From an uncultured Clostridia bacterium (GTDB lineage: Bacteria > Bacillota > Clostridia > Christensenellales > Aristaeellaceae), in NCBI GenBank assembly GCA_946626395.1, contig CAMOUF010000290.1, forward strand, positions 1 through 14,347: DNA of 14,347 bases, written 5' to 3'. This document shows, in pieces, positions 1-6,710 of the stretch (the stretch's first letter is position 1; every line of letters starts with the position of its first letter). The translations under genes were made by a program, and so were the position numbers. The notes under the pieces were generated by a model. The model ran no database searches, was not told where the DNA came from, and saw only the letters and a list, made by a program, of their open reading frames with translations.

Positions 1-40
1 CCTCGGACTTTTTGCCGCCACTGGCGGCAGTCCGAGGTTC
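1..40. repeat. 40-bp hairpin repeat, copy A
   Basis: This 40-bp sequence is identical, base for base, to positions 104-143. It folds on itself: the outer arms are CCTCGGACT and AGTCCGAGG (9 bp) and the inner arms are TGCCGCC and GGCGGCA (7 bp) around an ACT loop. A TTTT bulge on the left side (AAAA when read on the minus strand) separates the two stems. No run of T follows either arm, so it is not a standard rho-independent terminator. It is cut by or adjoins the window edge, so further copies may lie to the left. Confidence 0.85.
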
Positions 41-60
41 TCCCGCAGCCTCAATCGGCG

Positions 61-84
61 CGACTCCGCTTCATGCGGAGCTCG
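61..84. other. Hairpin in the linker between the two 40-bp repeats
   Basis: Arms CTCCGC (64-69) and GCGGAG (75-80) flank a TTCAT loop. The stem extends by CGA (61-63) against TCG (82-84) if C81 is bulged, giving about 9 bp. An outer dyad, AATCGGC (53-59) with GCTGATT (94-100, one G-U pair), could close the whole linker. The 63-bp linker between the repeats is therefore itself structured, and I see no coding sequence in it. Confidence 0.55.
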
Positions 85-103
85 CTTGTTTCGGCTGATT
101 TCA

Positions 104-143
104 CCTCGGACTTTTTGCCGCCACTGGCGGCAGTCCGAGGTTC
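104..143. repeat. 40-bp hairpin repeat, copy B
   Basis: Second exact copy of the repeat at 1-40, with a start-to-start distance of 103 bp. It abuts the upstream permease gene: the TGA stop of that gene (minus strand, 142-144) overlaps the last two bases of the repeat. In the transcript of the permease operon the hairpin would therefore form immediately after the stop codon. Lacking a U tract, it more likely protects or processes the 3' end, or separates expression of the permeases from a downstream gene, than terminates transcription. That role is inference. Confidence 0.85.
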
Positions 144-1056
144 ATCCTTTCACAGCGCCGATGGTTACGCCGGCGACGAAGTAACGCTGCACGAAAGGAT
201 ATACAACCAGGATGGGCAGCGTGGCAAAGATGATGGAAGCGGGCTGGATGGATTCGGAAATCTCCGTTGCCACTGTACTGGAACCGCCCTCCATTGCCGC
301 GATGTCCACCGCCTGGGAGCCTTTGATCAGGTGGTACAGCTTCAGCTGCAGCGGCTGATAAGCCTTGGTCTGGATATAATACAAAGCATCCTGGAAGCTG
401 TTCCATTTGCCTACCGCGTAGAACAGGGTCAGTGTGGCGAGGGACGCCATGGAGAGCGGCAGGTAAATCTGCAGCAGAATCTGAAAATCATTGGCCCCGT
501 CGATGGTAGCGGCTTCTTCCAGTTCCCCGGGCAGGGCGGTAAAGAAGCTCTTGAGAATGATCATATTATAGGTGCTCAGCATACCCGGCAGGATCAGGGA
601 CCAGGGTGTGTCCAGCAGGCCCAGTTCCTTGATGTTCAGGTAAATCGGAATGGTGCCGCCGGAAAAATACATGGTAAACAGCGCCATGAAATTAAAGAAT
701 TTGCGGCCCTTTAAGCGCTTCTTCGTCAGGGGATACGCCATCAGGATCGTCAAAACCATGGAGAAAAGCGTGTATACCAGCGTGATGACAATGGTGAAGC
801 CCAGACTGCGCATCATGGTCGGGTCAGAGAAAATGGCTTTATAAGCCGTTACATCCCAGCCCACGGGCCAGAATGAAACCTTGCCGCCCAGGATAGCGGA
901 TTTGGTGCTCAGAGAAGTGGCCGCCACATTCACGAAGGGAAGCAGGCAGGTGAGGCTGATAAAAAGGATAATCAGCGCAAGAGCAATCTGAGGACCGGTC
1001 CATACTTTGACTTTTTTCTCCTCAAGAACAGGAGCATTCGCAGCTTCTTTCATCAT
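142..1056 (-). CDS. ABC sugar transporter permease, LplC/YtcP type
   Basis: This is a cytoplasmic-membrane permease of 304 residues, the usual size for the second (MalG-like) permease of carbohydrate ABC importers. A hydrophobic segment follows a short charged N-terminus, several further membrane segments are spread along the chain, and the ABC-contact (EAA) loop reads EEAATIDGA near residues 180-188, with LPLS after it. The long second half with GSQAVDIAAMEGGSSTV resembles the LplC/YtcP group, which pairs with LplB/YteP permeases to import oligosaccharides and commonly borrows a shared ATPase encoded elsewhere. The start at 1056 is preceded by GAGGGGG, which overlaps the stop of the upstream permease gene, with a 15-bp gap. 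The two genes are clearly one operon. The binding protein is expected beyond the left edge. The substrate cannot be read from the sequence. Confidence 0.9.
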   Translation of the reverse strand: MMKEAANAPVLEEKKVKVWTGPQIALALIILFISLTCLLPFVNVAATSLSTKSAILGGKVSFWPVGWDVTAYKAIFSDPTMMRSLGFTIVITLVYTLFSMVLTILMAYPLTKKRLKGRKFFNFMALFTMYFSGGTIPIYLNIKELGLLDTPWSLILPGMLSTYNMIILKSFFTALPGELEEAATIDGANDFQILLQIYLPLSMASLATLTLFYAVGKWNSFQDALYYIQTKAYQPLQLKLYHLIKGSQAVDIAAMEGGSSTVATEISESIQPASIIFATLPILVVYPFVQRYFVAGVTIGAVKG

Positions 1057-1071
1057 TTTACCCGCACCCCC

Positions 1072-2007
1072 TCACCAGATACCGTCTTCGCCGAGCTTCT
1101 TGGAAACGAAGTTGGCGCCTGAAATCAGAATCAAGCCAACGATGGACTGGAACAGGCCGATGGCCGTGGCGCGGGCAAACTGCGAATTGGTGATACCTGT
1201 CCGATACACAAAGGTGGAAAGCACATCGCAGTATTTACGCACCTGGGGATTGCCCAGGATCTGAGGCCGGTCGAAGGAAATGTTCATCATCTGGCCCACG
1301 TTCAGGATCAAAAGCACCACGATAGTGGAACGGATGCCGGGCAGCGTCACATGCCAAATCTGCTGCAGCTTATTCGCGCCGTCGATCTTGGCCGCTTCAA
1401 ACAGCTCCATGTTGATGCCGGTAATGGCGGACAGATACAGGATGGTGCCCCAGCCCATACCCTGCCACACGCCCACCAGCGTATAGGTTCCCTGCCAATG
1501 GGGGCCGTCCGTCAGGAAAGGAATGCTCTTGCTGATCCAGCCCCATTTAAGCAAAGTAGCGTTGATCAGACCGGTTTCGGGAGAAAAGATTTGAAGCACC
1601 ATACCGCCGATAATGATCCAGGACAGGAAGTGCGGCAGGTACAACAGCGTTTGGGATACTTTCTTGACGCCCACGCTTTTGAGCTCATTGAGCATAATCG
1701 CCAACACAATGGGCACCGGGAAGCCGCAGATCAGGCCGAGAAAATTCAGCCACAGCGTATTTTTCAGCGCATTGGAAAAGTCGGACATTTTCATGACGAA
1801 CCTGAAATTGTCCAGTCCAACCCAGGGGCTTCCCCACATGCCCTTGAACAGATTATACTTTTCAAACGCGACGATAATACCGATCATGGGCTTGTAGCAG
1901 AAGATCAAATAAAAAGCCACAGGCAGGATCAGCATAGTGTACAGCCGCCAATCCTGCACCCAGGAGCGGCCTTTGCCAGCTTTTTTGTTTGATGCCTTTA
2001 CAGTCAT
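1072..2007 (-). CDS. ABC sugar transporter permease, LplB/YteP type
   Basis: First permease of the importer, 311 residues from the start chosen here. The N-terminus is basic, followed by a first membrane span around residues 25-45. The ABC-contact loop EAAKIDGAN begins near residue 204. The C-terminal part (FDRPQILGNPQVRKYCDVLSTFVYR) is typical of the LplB/YteP family for poly- or oligosaccharide uptake. An in-frame ATG at 2016 lies directly against the ribosome binding site AGGAAGG (2017-2023), leaving no spacer. The ATG at 2007 has a 9-nt spacer and is preferred. It is the promoter-proximal gene and is followed after 64 bp of coding-to-coding spacing or less by its partner permease (15 bp between stop and next start). 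No ATPase gene is present nearby, as is common for this family, which often uses an MsmX-like ATPase encoded elsewhere. Confidence 0.9.
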   Translation of the reverse strand: MTVKASNKKAGKGRSWVQDWRLYTMLILPVAFYLIFCYKPMIGIIVAFEKYNLFKGMWGSPWVGLDNFRFVMKMSDFSNALKNTLWLNFLGLICGFPVPIVLAIMLNELKSVGVKKVSQTLLYLPHFLSWIIIGGMVLQIFSPETGLINATLLKWGWISKSIPFLTDGPHWQGTYTLVGVWQGMGWGTILYLSAITGINMELFEAAKIDGANKLQQIWHVTLPGIRSTIVVLLILNVGQMMNISFDRPQILGNPQVRKYCDVLSTFVYRTGITNSQFARATAIGLFQSIVGLILISGANFVSKKLGEDGIW

Positions 2008-2449
2008 AAAACACATCCTTCCTTCGTCGTTCCTTCACACTGTAACACATACGGTACGCCTTGACCTGGCTCCATCCTCTTTGACGGCACGCGGCAAAAG
2101 CATAATCATTCGGCGATTTATTGACCATTTACATAATATTATAAAAAATTGCTGATTGCGATGCTATGTAAATTCTGCTCAATTATATGCTGATTTTGCA
2201 CAATTTGCAGTCAAAGAATTTGGAACTTGTTGCTTTATTCATCCCTCCCCGAGAACATAGTCCTCCACATTATTTGATTATCTTTTTGTATTACGCAGTC
2301 TCCTATTCGACACGAATGAATAAAACTCCTCTTTTATTTCCCAAATCTTTCATGATTTTTTTCGGTATGCTTACAGCGGAATAAAAGAACCGCCTGGCAG
2401 GCAGAAAACCGGCCAAGCGGCGCAAAATGCACAAATTATGTATTTAAGC
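2008..2449. other. Non-coding region: permease operon leader and fhs-unit 3' end
   Basis: About 440 bp without a credible gene; the middle (roughly 2140-2370) is markedly richer in A and T than its surroundings, as expected for a promoter region. The left side must hold the promoter of the permease operon. On the minus strand I see TATAAT-like hexamers at 2182-2187 and near 2140, but neither has a good -35 at 17 bp. A TTGACT at 2209-2214 is 21 bp from the first, which is too far. A TGCA-N5-TGCA dyad at 2197-2209 could be an operator. The right side contains the terminator at 2380-2421. Short open frames here have no start signal or recognisable product. Confidence 0.6.
2380..2421 (-). terminator. 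Rho-independent terminator after the M28 peptidase gene
   Basis: Read on the minus strand, GCCGCTTGGC (2421-2412) pairs with GCCAGGCGGT (2398-2389) over 10 bp with two G-U pairs and a 13-nt loop. TCTTTTATT follows the stem. It lies about 30 bp beyond the peptidase stop codon, so it probably ends the fhs-peptidase transcript. Confidence 0.75.
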
Positions 2450-3391
2450 TTACAAGAGGCGGCTCAAAGCATCCGTTAACCGTTCAATATTCCCAGGCTC
2501 CGCCACTGTGTCTCTGGACGTATGAATCCGCCCTGTGTAATAGCCGATCTTATGCTGATAGCTGCAGGCACAGACGCCAATTCCCTGATCAAAGTTTTTA
2601 TGGTCGCTGTTCATTTGGGCTTTCCCAGCGGGGAAAAATCGGGCGTTCAGGTTCGTCTCGCTGACAGCGCTTTTCAGCTGCTCGTACAGCGGGTTGGTTT
2701 CGGCTTTACCAGACGGGCAAAATATGAACGTGTCTCCGTTGCCTACACAGTCAAGATTGATGATGAGAACGTTTGCTTTTACTGCCGGGTTTGCCTTGGC
2801 GAATGCCTTGCTTCCCTTTTTGCCTTTTTCTTCATCGTCAAAAAGGATATAGGCCACCTCGTTCTTCTCCCCATTCCGGCGTATCATCTCCATCACGGCC
2901 GCCGTGCCGGAGGTGTTGTCATTGCGGTTGTGCAGGTTGGCCGGTCCCCGCAGCACCAGATAAAACAAGGCGAAGTAAACGCCCAGATACACAGCCAGCA
3001 CCAGCAGGCGGGATGGCAGATCATCCCAGTCCAGATGAAAGATGGTTTTCACCGCAAACGCCGCTCCTATGGAGAAGGCCAGCATCACCAGCGTGATCCC
3101 CAGATGATATGTCCAATGCAGAACCTGGTTGGTGACCAGCATCAGGTTGGGCAGCAACGAGCGTCTCGGCGTATCATAATGCGCGGTGAAAACGACCTTG
3201 GCGGTATCCGTATTTCCAAAGATCAGGTTGTCGTGCCCTTCGGCTGTTTCCACTTTTATCTGAGCAAACCCATTCTGCTTCGCTGTTTGAAGCGCCCAGT
3301 CTCGGAAGGCTTGCTTCTGTTCAGCGCTGTTGCGCACCGCATACTGACTGTCAATCCGGGAAAGAAAATCATCTGTTATCTGATGGTTCAT
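2450..3391 (-). CDS. M28-family metallopeptidase with an internal membrane hairpin
   Basis: This is a probable zinc aminopeptidase of 313 residues. The full set of M28 metal and catalytic residues is visible: H71 and D73 in AHYDTP, D158 in NDNTSG, E187 and E188 in FDDEEKGKKGS, D214 in LDCVGNGD and H290 in IHTSRDT. Unusually, two hydrophobic stretches (about 97-115 and 128-147) lie between the first ligand pair and D158, so the enzyme is probably anchored by a two-span hairpin inserted in the catalytic fold. There is no signal peptide, and the loop between the spans is short, so the catalytic parts on both sides would lie on the same face, plausibly the cytoplasm. The start follows GGAGATGGAAGT. 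The gene begins 42 bp after fhs with no terminator between, suggesting co-transcription. The substrate is unknown. Confidence 0.85.
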   Translation of the reverse strand: MNHQITDDFLSRIDSQYAVRNSAEQKQAFRDWALQTAKQNGFAQIKVETAEGHDNLIFGNTDTAKVVFTAHYDTPRRSLLPNLMLVTNQVLHWTYHLGITLVMLAFSIGAAFAVKTIFHLDWDDLPSRLLVLAVYLGVYFALFYLVLRGPANLHNRNDNTSGTAAVMEMIRRNGEKNEVAYILFDDEEKGKKGSKAFAKANPAVKANVLIINLDCVGNGDTFIFCPSGKAETNPLYEQLKSAVSETNLNARFFPAGKAQMNSDHKNFDQGIGVCACSYQHKIGYYTGRIHTSRDTVAEPGNIERLTDALSRLL

Positions 3392-3433
3392 ACTTCCATC
3401 TCCGCCTGTGGTTCGGTTTGCCAGAAAAATGGG

Positions 3434-5101
3434 TCAGAACAGGCCCATAATTTTTCCTTCGGCGTCCACGTCGATCTTTTCCGCGGCAGGCGCCTTGGGC
3501 AGGCCGGGCATGGTCATGATATCGCCGGTAAGGGCTACGATGAAACCGGCCCCGGCGGATACCCGCAGATTCCGCACCGTGACCGTAAAGCCCTTGGGCG
3601 CACCCAGCAGCGTGGGATCATCGGAGAAAGAATACTGGGTTTTCGCCATGCAGACAGGCAGGCCGCCAAAGCCCAGCTTTTCCAATTGCGCCGCCTGCTT
3701 TTTGGCGTTGGGCGTCAGCATGACGCCGTCGCCGTGATACACGTTTTTCACGATGGCGGCAATCTTTTCTTCGATGGTGGCGTCCAAAGGATAGCTGAAG
3801 CGGAAATGATTTTCGCTGTCACACAGGCGCACCACTTCCTGGGCCAGCTTTACGCCGCCCTCTCCCCCTTTGGCCCAGACTTCGCTGAGCGCCACGTTCA
3901 CGTTCAGGGCTTTGCATTCGTCCTCGATGAGCTGGAGCTCCGCTTCGGTATCCATGGGGAAGCGGTTGATGGCCACCACGCAGGGCAGGCCGTACACCTT
4001 GGTCATATTCTCCACATGCTGGAGCAGGTTGGGCAGGCCCTTTTTCAGTGCGTCCAGATCCTCGTGGTTCAAATCGTTCTTGGGCAGGCCACCGTGCATT
4101 TTGAGGGCCCGCACCGTGGCGACCACCACCACGGCATCCGGAGTCAGGCCGTTGACCCGGCACTTGATATCCAGGAACTTTTCCGCGCCCAGGTCCGCGC
4201 CGAAGCCCGCTTCGGTAACGATATAATCCCCCAGCTTCAAAGCGGTGCGGGTAGCCATGATGGAATTGCAGCCATGGGCGATATTGGCGAAGGGGCCGCC
4301 GTGCACGATGGCAGGGGTGCCCTCCAGGGTCTGCACCAGATTGGGCTTGATGGCGTCCTTGAGCAGTGCGGTCATGGCGCCGGCGGCCTTTAACTGTCCC
4401 GCGGTGACGGGCTGTTCATCATAGGTATACGCCACCACCATGCGGGAGAGGCGTTCTTTCAAATCGGTCAGGCTGTCCGCCAGGCAAAGAACGGCCATGA
4501 TTTCTGAGGCCACGGTAATGTCGTAGCCGTCTTCCCGGGGCACGCCGTTGACCCGGCCGCCCAGGCCGTCCACGATATTGCGCAGCTGCCGGTCATTCAT
4601 GTCCACGCAGCGCCGCCACACGATGCGGCGGGGGTCGATATTCAAAGCATTGCCCTGATGAATATGGTTATCCAGCATGGCGGCCAGCAGATTATTGGCC
4701 GCGCCGATGGCATGGAAATCGCCGGTAAAGTGCAGATTGATATCCTCCATGGGCACCACCTGAGCATAGCCGCCGCCCGCAGCGCCGCCCTTGATGCCGA
4801 ACACCGGGCCCAGGGAAGGCTCCCGCAGCGCTACAATGGACTTTTTGCCGATCTTGCGCAGGCCGTCCGCCAGACCGATGGTGGTGGTGGTTTTGCCTTC
4901 GCCCGCAGGGGTTGGCGTGATGGCGGTAACCAGGATCAGCTTGCCGTCGGCATTTGTCTGGGCCCGAATGGCGCGGGCATCCAGCTTGGCCTTGTATTTG
5001 CCGTAGGGCTCCAGCATGCCTTCATCGATCCCGGCGTTCCGGGCGATCTCGTAAATGGGCTTCATGGGGGTGGACTGGGCGATTTCAATATCGGTGAGCA
5101 T
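3434..5101 (-). CDS. fhs: Formate-tetrahydrofolate ligase
   Basis: This cytosolic enzyme uses ATP to join formate to tetrahydrofolate, giving 10-formyl-THF for purine and one-carbon metabolism. In acetogens it also serves the methyl branch of the Wood-Ljungdahl pathway. The 555-residue length is normal for the family. Signature sequences are clear: the nucleotide-binding loop TPTPAGEGKTTT (residues 62-73), EPSLGPVFGIKGGAAGGG (94-111) and INLHFTGDFHAI (121-132). The start at 5101 has an ideal AGGAGG with a 7-nt spacer, and a promoter lies just upstream (5139-5167). It heads a probable two-gene unit with the M28 peptidase and diverges from the spoIIA operon. No other one-carbon genes are nearby, so the window does not show whether this is an acetogen. 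Confidence 0.97.
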   Translation of the reverse strand: MLTDIEIAQSTPMKPIYEIARNAGIDEGMLEPYGKYKAKLDARAIRAQTNADGKLILVTAITPTPAGEGKTTTTIGLADGLRKIGKKSIVALREPSLGPVFGIKGGAAGGGYAQVVPMEDINLHFTGDFHAIGAANNLLAAMLDNHIHQGNALNIDPRRIVWRRCVDMNDRQLRNIVDGLGGRVNGVPREDGYDITVASEIMAVLCLADSLTDLKERLSRMVVAYTYDEQPVTAGQLKAAGAMTALLKDAIKPNLVQTLEGTPAIVHGGPFANIAHGCNSIMATRTALKLGDYIVTEAGFGADLGAEKFLDIKCRVNGLTPDAVVVVATVRALKMHGGLPKNDLNHEDLDALKKGLPNLLQHVENMTKVYGLPCVVAINRFPMDTEAELQLIEDECKALNVNVALSEVWAKGGEGGVKLAQEVVRLCDSENHFRFSYPLDATIEEKIAAIVKNVYHGDGVMLTPNAKKQAAQLEKLGFGGLPVCMAKTQYSFSDDPTLLGAPKGFTVTVRNLRVSAGAGFIVALTGDIMTMPGLPKAPAAEKIDVDAEGKIMGLF

Positions 5102-5138
5102 TTCTTGTCCTCCTGTGGAAAATTCGGGGTTCTTTGAC

Positions 5139-5167
5139 AGTATACATGATTTTTCTGTTTTTTACAA
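5139..5167 (-). promoter_or_regulatory. Sigma-A-type promoter of fhs
   Basis: On the minus strand, TTGTAA (5167-5162) and TATACT (5144-5139) are separated by exactly 17 bp, and TATACT is followed about 37 bp later by the fhs start codon. The -10 differs from the consensus at one base and the -35 at two. Confidence 0.6.
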
Positions 5168-5175
5168 CCTGTGAT

Positions 5176-5193
5176 TTTCTGAAATATCAGAAA
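5176..5193. promoter_or_regulatory. Palindrome between fhs and spoIIAA (possible operator)
   Basis: TTTCTGA and TCAGAAA form a perfect 7-bp inverted repeat around AATA, ending 8 bp upstream of the fhs -35 box and abutting the Spo0A box at 5195-5201. Its position suggests an operator for fhs or for the divergent spoIIA operon. I do not recognise the protein that would bind it. Confidence 0.4.
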
Positions 5194-5194
5194 T

Positions 5195-5201
5195 TGTCGA
5201 A
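5195..5201 (+). promoter_or_regulatory. Spo0A box upstream of the spoIIA operon
   Basis: TGTCGAA is a perfect match to the 0A box recognised by phosphorylated Spo0A. It lies about 40 bp upstream of the sigma-H-like -35 element, around -80 relative to the predicted spoIIA start site. Spo0A~P activates spoIIA from upstream boxes in B. subtilis. A weaker, two-mismatch match (CGGCGAA, 5237-5243) touches the -35 element, where a promoter-proximal 0A box would be expected. Confidence 0.6.
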
Positions 5202-5240
5202 CGTTTTTTGAATTCTCGTCAGAAACATCCATTTTTCGGC

Positions 5241-5270
5241 GAAGGAACCTATACATTTTTTCCAGTATAA
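5241..5270 (+). promoter_or_regulatory. Sigma-H-like promoter of spoIIAA-spoIIAB-sigF
   Basis: GAAGGAACC (5241-5249) resembles the sigma-H -35 (RNAGGAWWW), and CCAGTATAA (5262-5270) resembles the -10 (RNNGAATWW) with one mismatch in the GAAT core. The spacer is 12 bp, as expected for sigma-H. The predicted transcript start near 5277 leaves about 27 nt before the spoIIAA start codon. spoIIA is a sigma-H operon in B. subtilis, which supports the call. Confidence 0.5.
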
Positions 5271-5303
5271 ACAGCTTCGTATGCGCAGTCAGGAGGGACA
5301 AGC

Positions 5304-5603
5304 ATGAGGCATGAACGGAAGGGAAGCGCCGTCACGGCGTTTATTACAGGAGAGTTGGATCATTTCAGTGCCCAGCAGGTGCGTCGGGAGCTGGACGCGC
5401 TGATTGCCCAGCCCGGCGTAAAAACACTGATTCTGGATTTTGGAGAAATGACCTTTATGGATTCCTCCGGAATCGGCGTTATTCTGGGACGGTACAGGGA
5501 AATGCGCAGCCGGGGCGGAAGCGTTTGCGTAAGGAACATGAACGCGCAGGTGGACAAGGTATTCACGCTTTCGGGGCTGCGGCAGGTGATCCAAATCATA
5601 TGA
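5304..5603 (+). CDS. spoIIAA: Anti-anti-sigma factor SpoIIAA
   Basis: This small STAS-domain protein of 99 residues frees SigF by binding the anti-sigma factor SpoIIAB. The phosphorylation motif MDSSGIGV is at residues 52-59; the serine at 54 lines up with Ser58 of the B. subtilis protein, which SpoIIAB phosphorylates to inactivate it. The conserved GELDHFSAQQVR (16-27) and the ILGRYREMRSRGG stretch that follows the motif are also present. At 99 residues it is shorter than the B. subtilis protein (117), mostly at the C-terminus. The start at 5304 has an AGGAGGG ribosome binding site with a good spacer. It is the first gene of the three-gene operon, and the next gene starts within 15 bp. Confidence 0.96.
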   Translation: MRHERKGSAVTAFITGELDHFSAQQVRRELDALIAQPGVKTLILDFGEMTFMDSSGIGVILGRYREMRSRGGSVCVRNMNAQVDKVFTLSGLRQVIQII

Positions 5604-5617
5604 CGGAGGCAGCGGAC

Positions 5618-6052
5618 ATGGAAATCATCAATCAAATGAAGCTGAGCTTTTTAAGCGTTCCGGAAAACGAGGGCTTTGCCCGCGTGGCGGTCAGCGCTTT
5701 TGCCGTGCAATTAAACCCCACGCTGGACATGCTGGCGGATATAAAAACAGCCGTGAGCGAGGCGGTGACAAACGCCATCGTACACGGCTATGAAAACCAA
5801 TTGGGCATGGTTCAAATCGAAGCGTTTCTTTGGGAAAACGGCGTGCTGGAGCTAAACGTAACTGACAGGGGAAAAGGGATTCCGGATATCAAAAAAGCCA
5901 TGGAGCCTTTCTTCACCACTCAGCCGGAAAAGGAACGTTCCGGTATGGGCTTTTCGGTCATGCAGACGTTCATGGATCAGGTAGACGTAGAATCAAAGCC
6001 CGGCGAAGGCACCTGTGTCCGGATGCGCAAGCGGCTGCGCGGCGCGGAATGA
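5618..6052 (+). CDS. spoIIAB: Anti-sigma F factor and serine kinase SpoIIAB
   Basis: This is a GHKL-fold protein of 144 residues that binds SigF in the predivisional cell and mother cell and phosphorylates SpoIIAA using ATP. The nucleotide-site boxes are in order: the N box EAVTNAIVHGY with E48 and N52, the G1 box TDRGKGI with D83, and the G2 box SGMGFSV at 108-114. The length matches the B. subtilis protein (146). The frame is open further upstream. ATG 5600 (overlapping the spoIIAA stop as ATGA) is possible, but ATG 5618 has a GGAGG (5605-5609) with an 8-nt spacer and gives the family's usual N-terminus, so it is preferred. Its stop overlaps the sigF start by 4 bp (ATGA), implying translational coupling. 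Confidence 0.95.
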   Translation: MEIINQMKLSFLSVPENEGFARVAVSAFAVQLNPTLDMLADIKTAVSEAVTNAIVHGYENQLGMVQIEAFLWENGVLELNVTDRGKGIPDIKKAMEPFFTTQPEKERSGMGFSVMQTFMDQVDVESKPGEGTCVRMRKRLRGAE

Positions 6053-6702
6053 GCCTTTATTCTCTGGCCCAGGCCGGGGACCCGGATGCGTTATCCGCGC
6101 TGGTTAGGCAGCACATGCCCCTGGTCGGCGCTCTGAGCCGCCGCTTTCCAGACCAGGAGGACGCCTTTCAGCAGGGATGCATCGGCCTGGTAAAAGCAAT
6201 CAGAAAATACCGGGAGGATACTGGAAACCAGTTTTCCACCTATGCCGTTCCCGTGATCCTGGGAGAAATGCGCAAAAGCGTATCCCGCACGCTGGGATGG
6301 CGCTCCCGGGCCGCGCTGAACAGAGCCAAAGCCTACCAGGAAGAGCGGCTGAACACCACCGGACAAATGCCATCCATTCATGAAATCGCCCTTCACGCGG
6401 GCGTGAGGCCGGAAGAATTGGCGCTGCTGATGGAACAGGCAAAGGGAACAGTAAGGGATGAAACAGGCACGCTGCTTTCTTCCTTTCCCGATCCATTGGG
6501 CGAAAACTGGCTGCTGCGGTATTGTATTCTGGATGTGCTGGCGCGCCTGCCCCAGAAGGAAAGCTGGCTGATCCGGGAAAGATTTGTATCGGGCAGGAGT
6601 CAAGCGGATTTGGCTCAGGCAATGAACACCACCCAATCCACCATTTCCCGGCAGGAAAAGCAGGCGCGTCAGCATTTTGCAGCCATGTGGCAGGACAGTT
6701 GA
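6049..6702 (+). CDS. sigF: RNA polymerase sigma-F factor (forespore)
   Basis: This sigma-70-family factor would direct the first wave of forespore transcription after SpoIIAA releases it from SpoIIAB. Region 2 is well preserved (FQQGCIGLVKAIRKYRED, then FSTYAVPVILGEMRK), region 3 is seen as MPSIHEIALHAGVRPEEL, and region 4 carries the helix-turn-helix SQADLAQAMNTTQSTISRQEK. At 217 residues it is shorter than B. subtilis SigF (255): the N-terminal tail is missing and the stretch after GEMRK, which normally reads RDDGTVKVSRSL, is replaced by SVSRTLGWRSRAAL. Gene order and the 4-bp overlap with spoIIAB make SigF the call, rather than SigG. There is no clear ribosome binding site, so translation probably depends on spoIIAB. 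Confidence 0.92.
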   Translation: MSLYSLAQAGDPDALSALVRQHMPLVGALSRRFPDQEDAFQQGCIGLVKAIRKYREDTGNQFSTYAVPVILGEMRKSVSRTLGWRSRAALNRAKAYQEERLNTTGQMPSIHEIALHAGVRPEELALLMEQAKGTVRDETGTLLSSFPDPLGENWLLRYCILDVLARLPQKESWLIRERFVSGRSQADLAQAMNTTQSTISRQEKQARQHFAAMWQDS

Positions 6703-6710
6703 CGCCTGTC

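Noticed and set aside
1..143. CRISPR array
   Set aside because: There are only two copies, each strongly self-complementary over its full length, with a 63-bp structured spacer and no cas genes.
1862..2128. An 88-codon open frame on the minus strand overlapping the first permease gene
   Set aside because: It is out of frame with the permease, has no ribosome binding site at its start and no recognisable product.
2182..2214. TTGACT and TATAAT on the minus strand as the permease operon promoter
   Set aside because: The spacer is 21 bp, too long for a normal sigma-A promoter, and AT-rich DNA gives such hexamers by chance.
2522..4393. A 623-codon open frame on the plus strand
   Set aside because: It lies fully antisense to fhs and the M28 peptidase gene, both certain by motif, and its translation shows no recognisable domain. 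It is a shadow of biased codon use.
5525..5617. A longer N-terminus for SpoIIAB from ATG 5525
   Set aside because: It would overlap most of the end of spoIIAA, lacks a good ribosome binding site and adds residues the family does not have.
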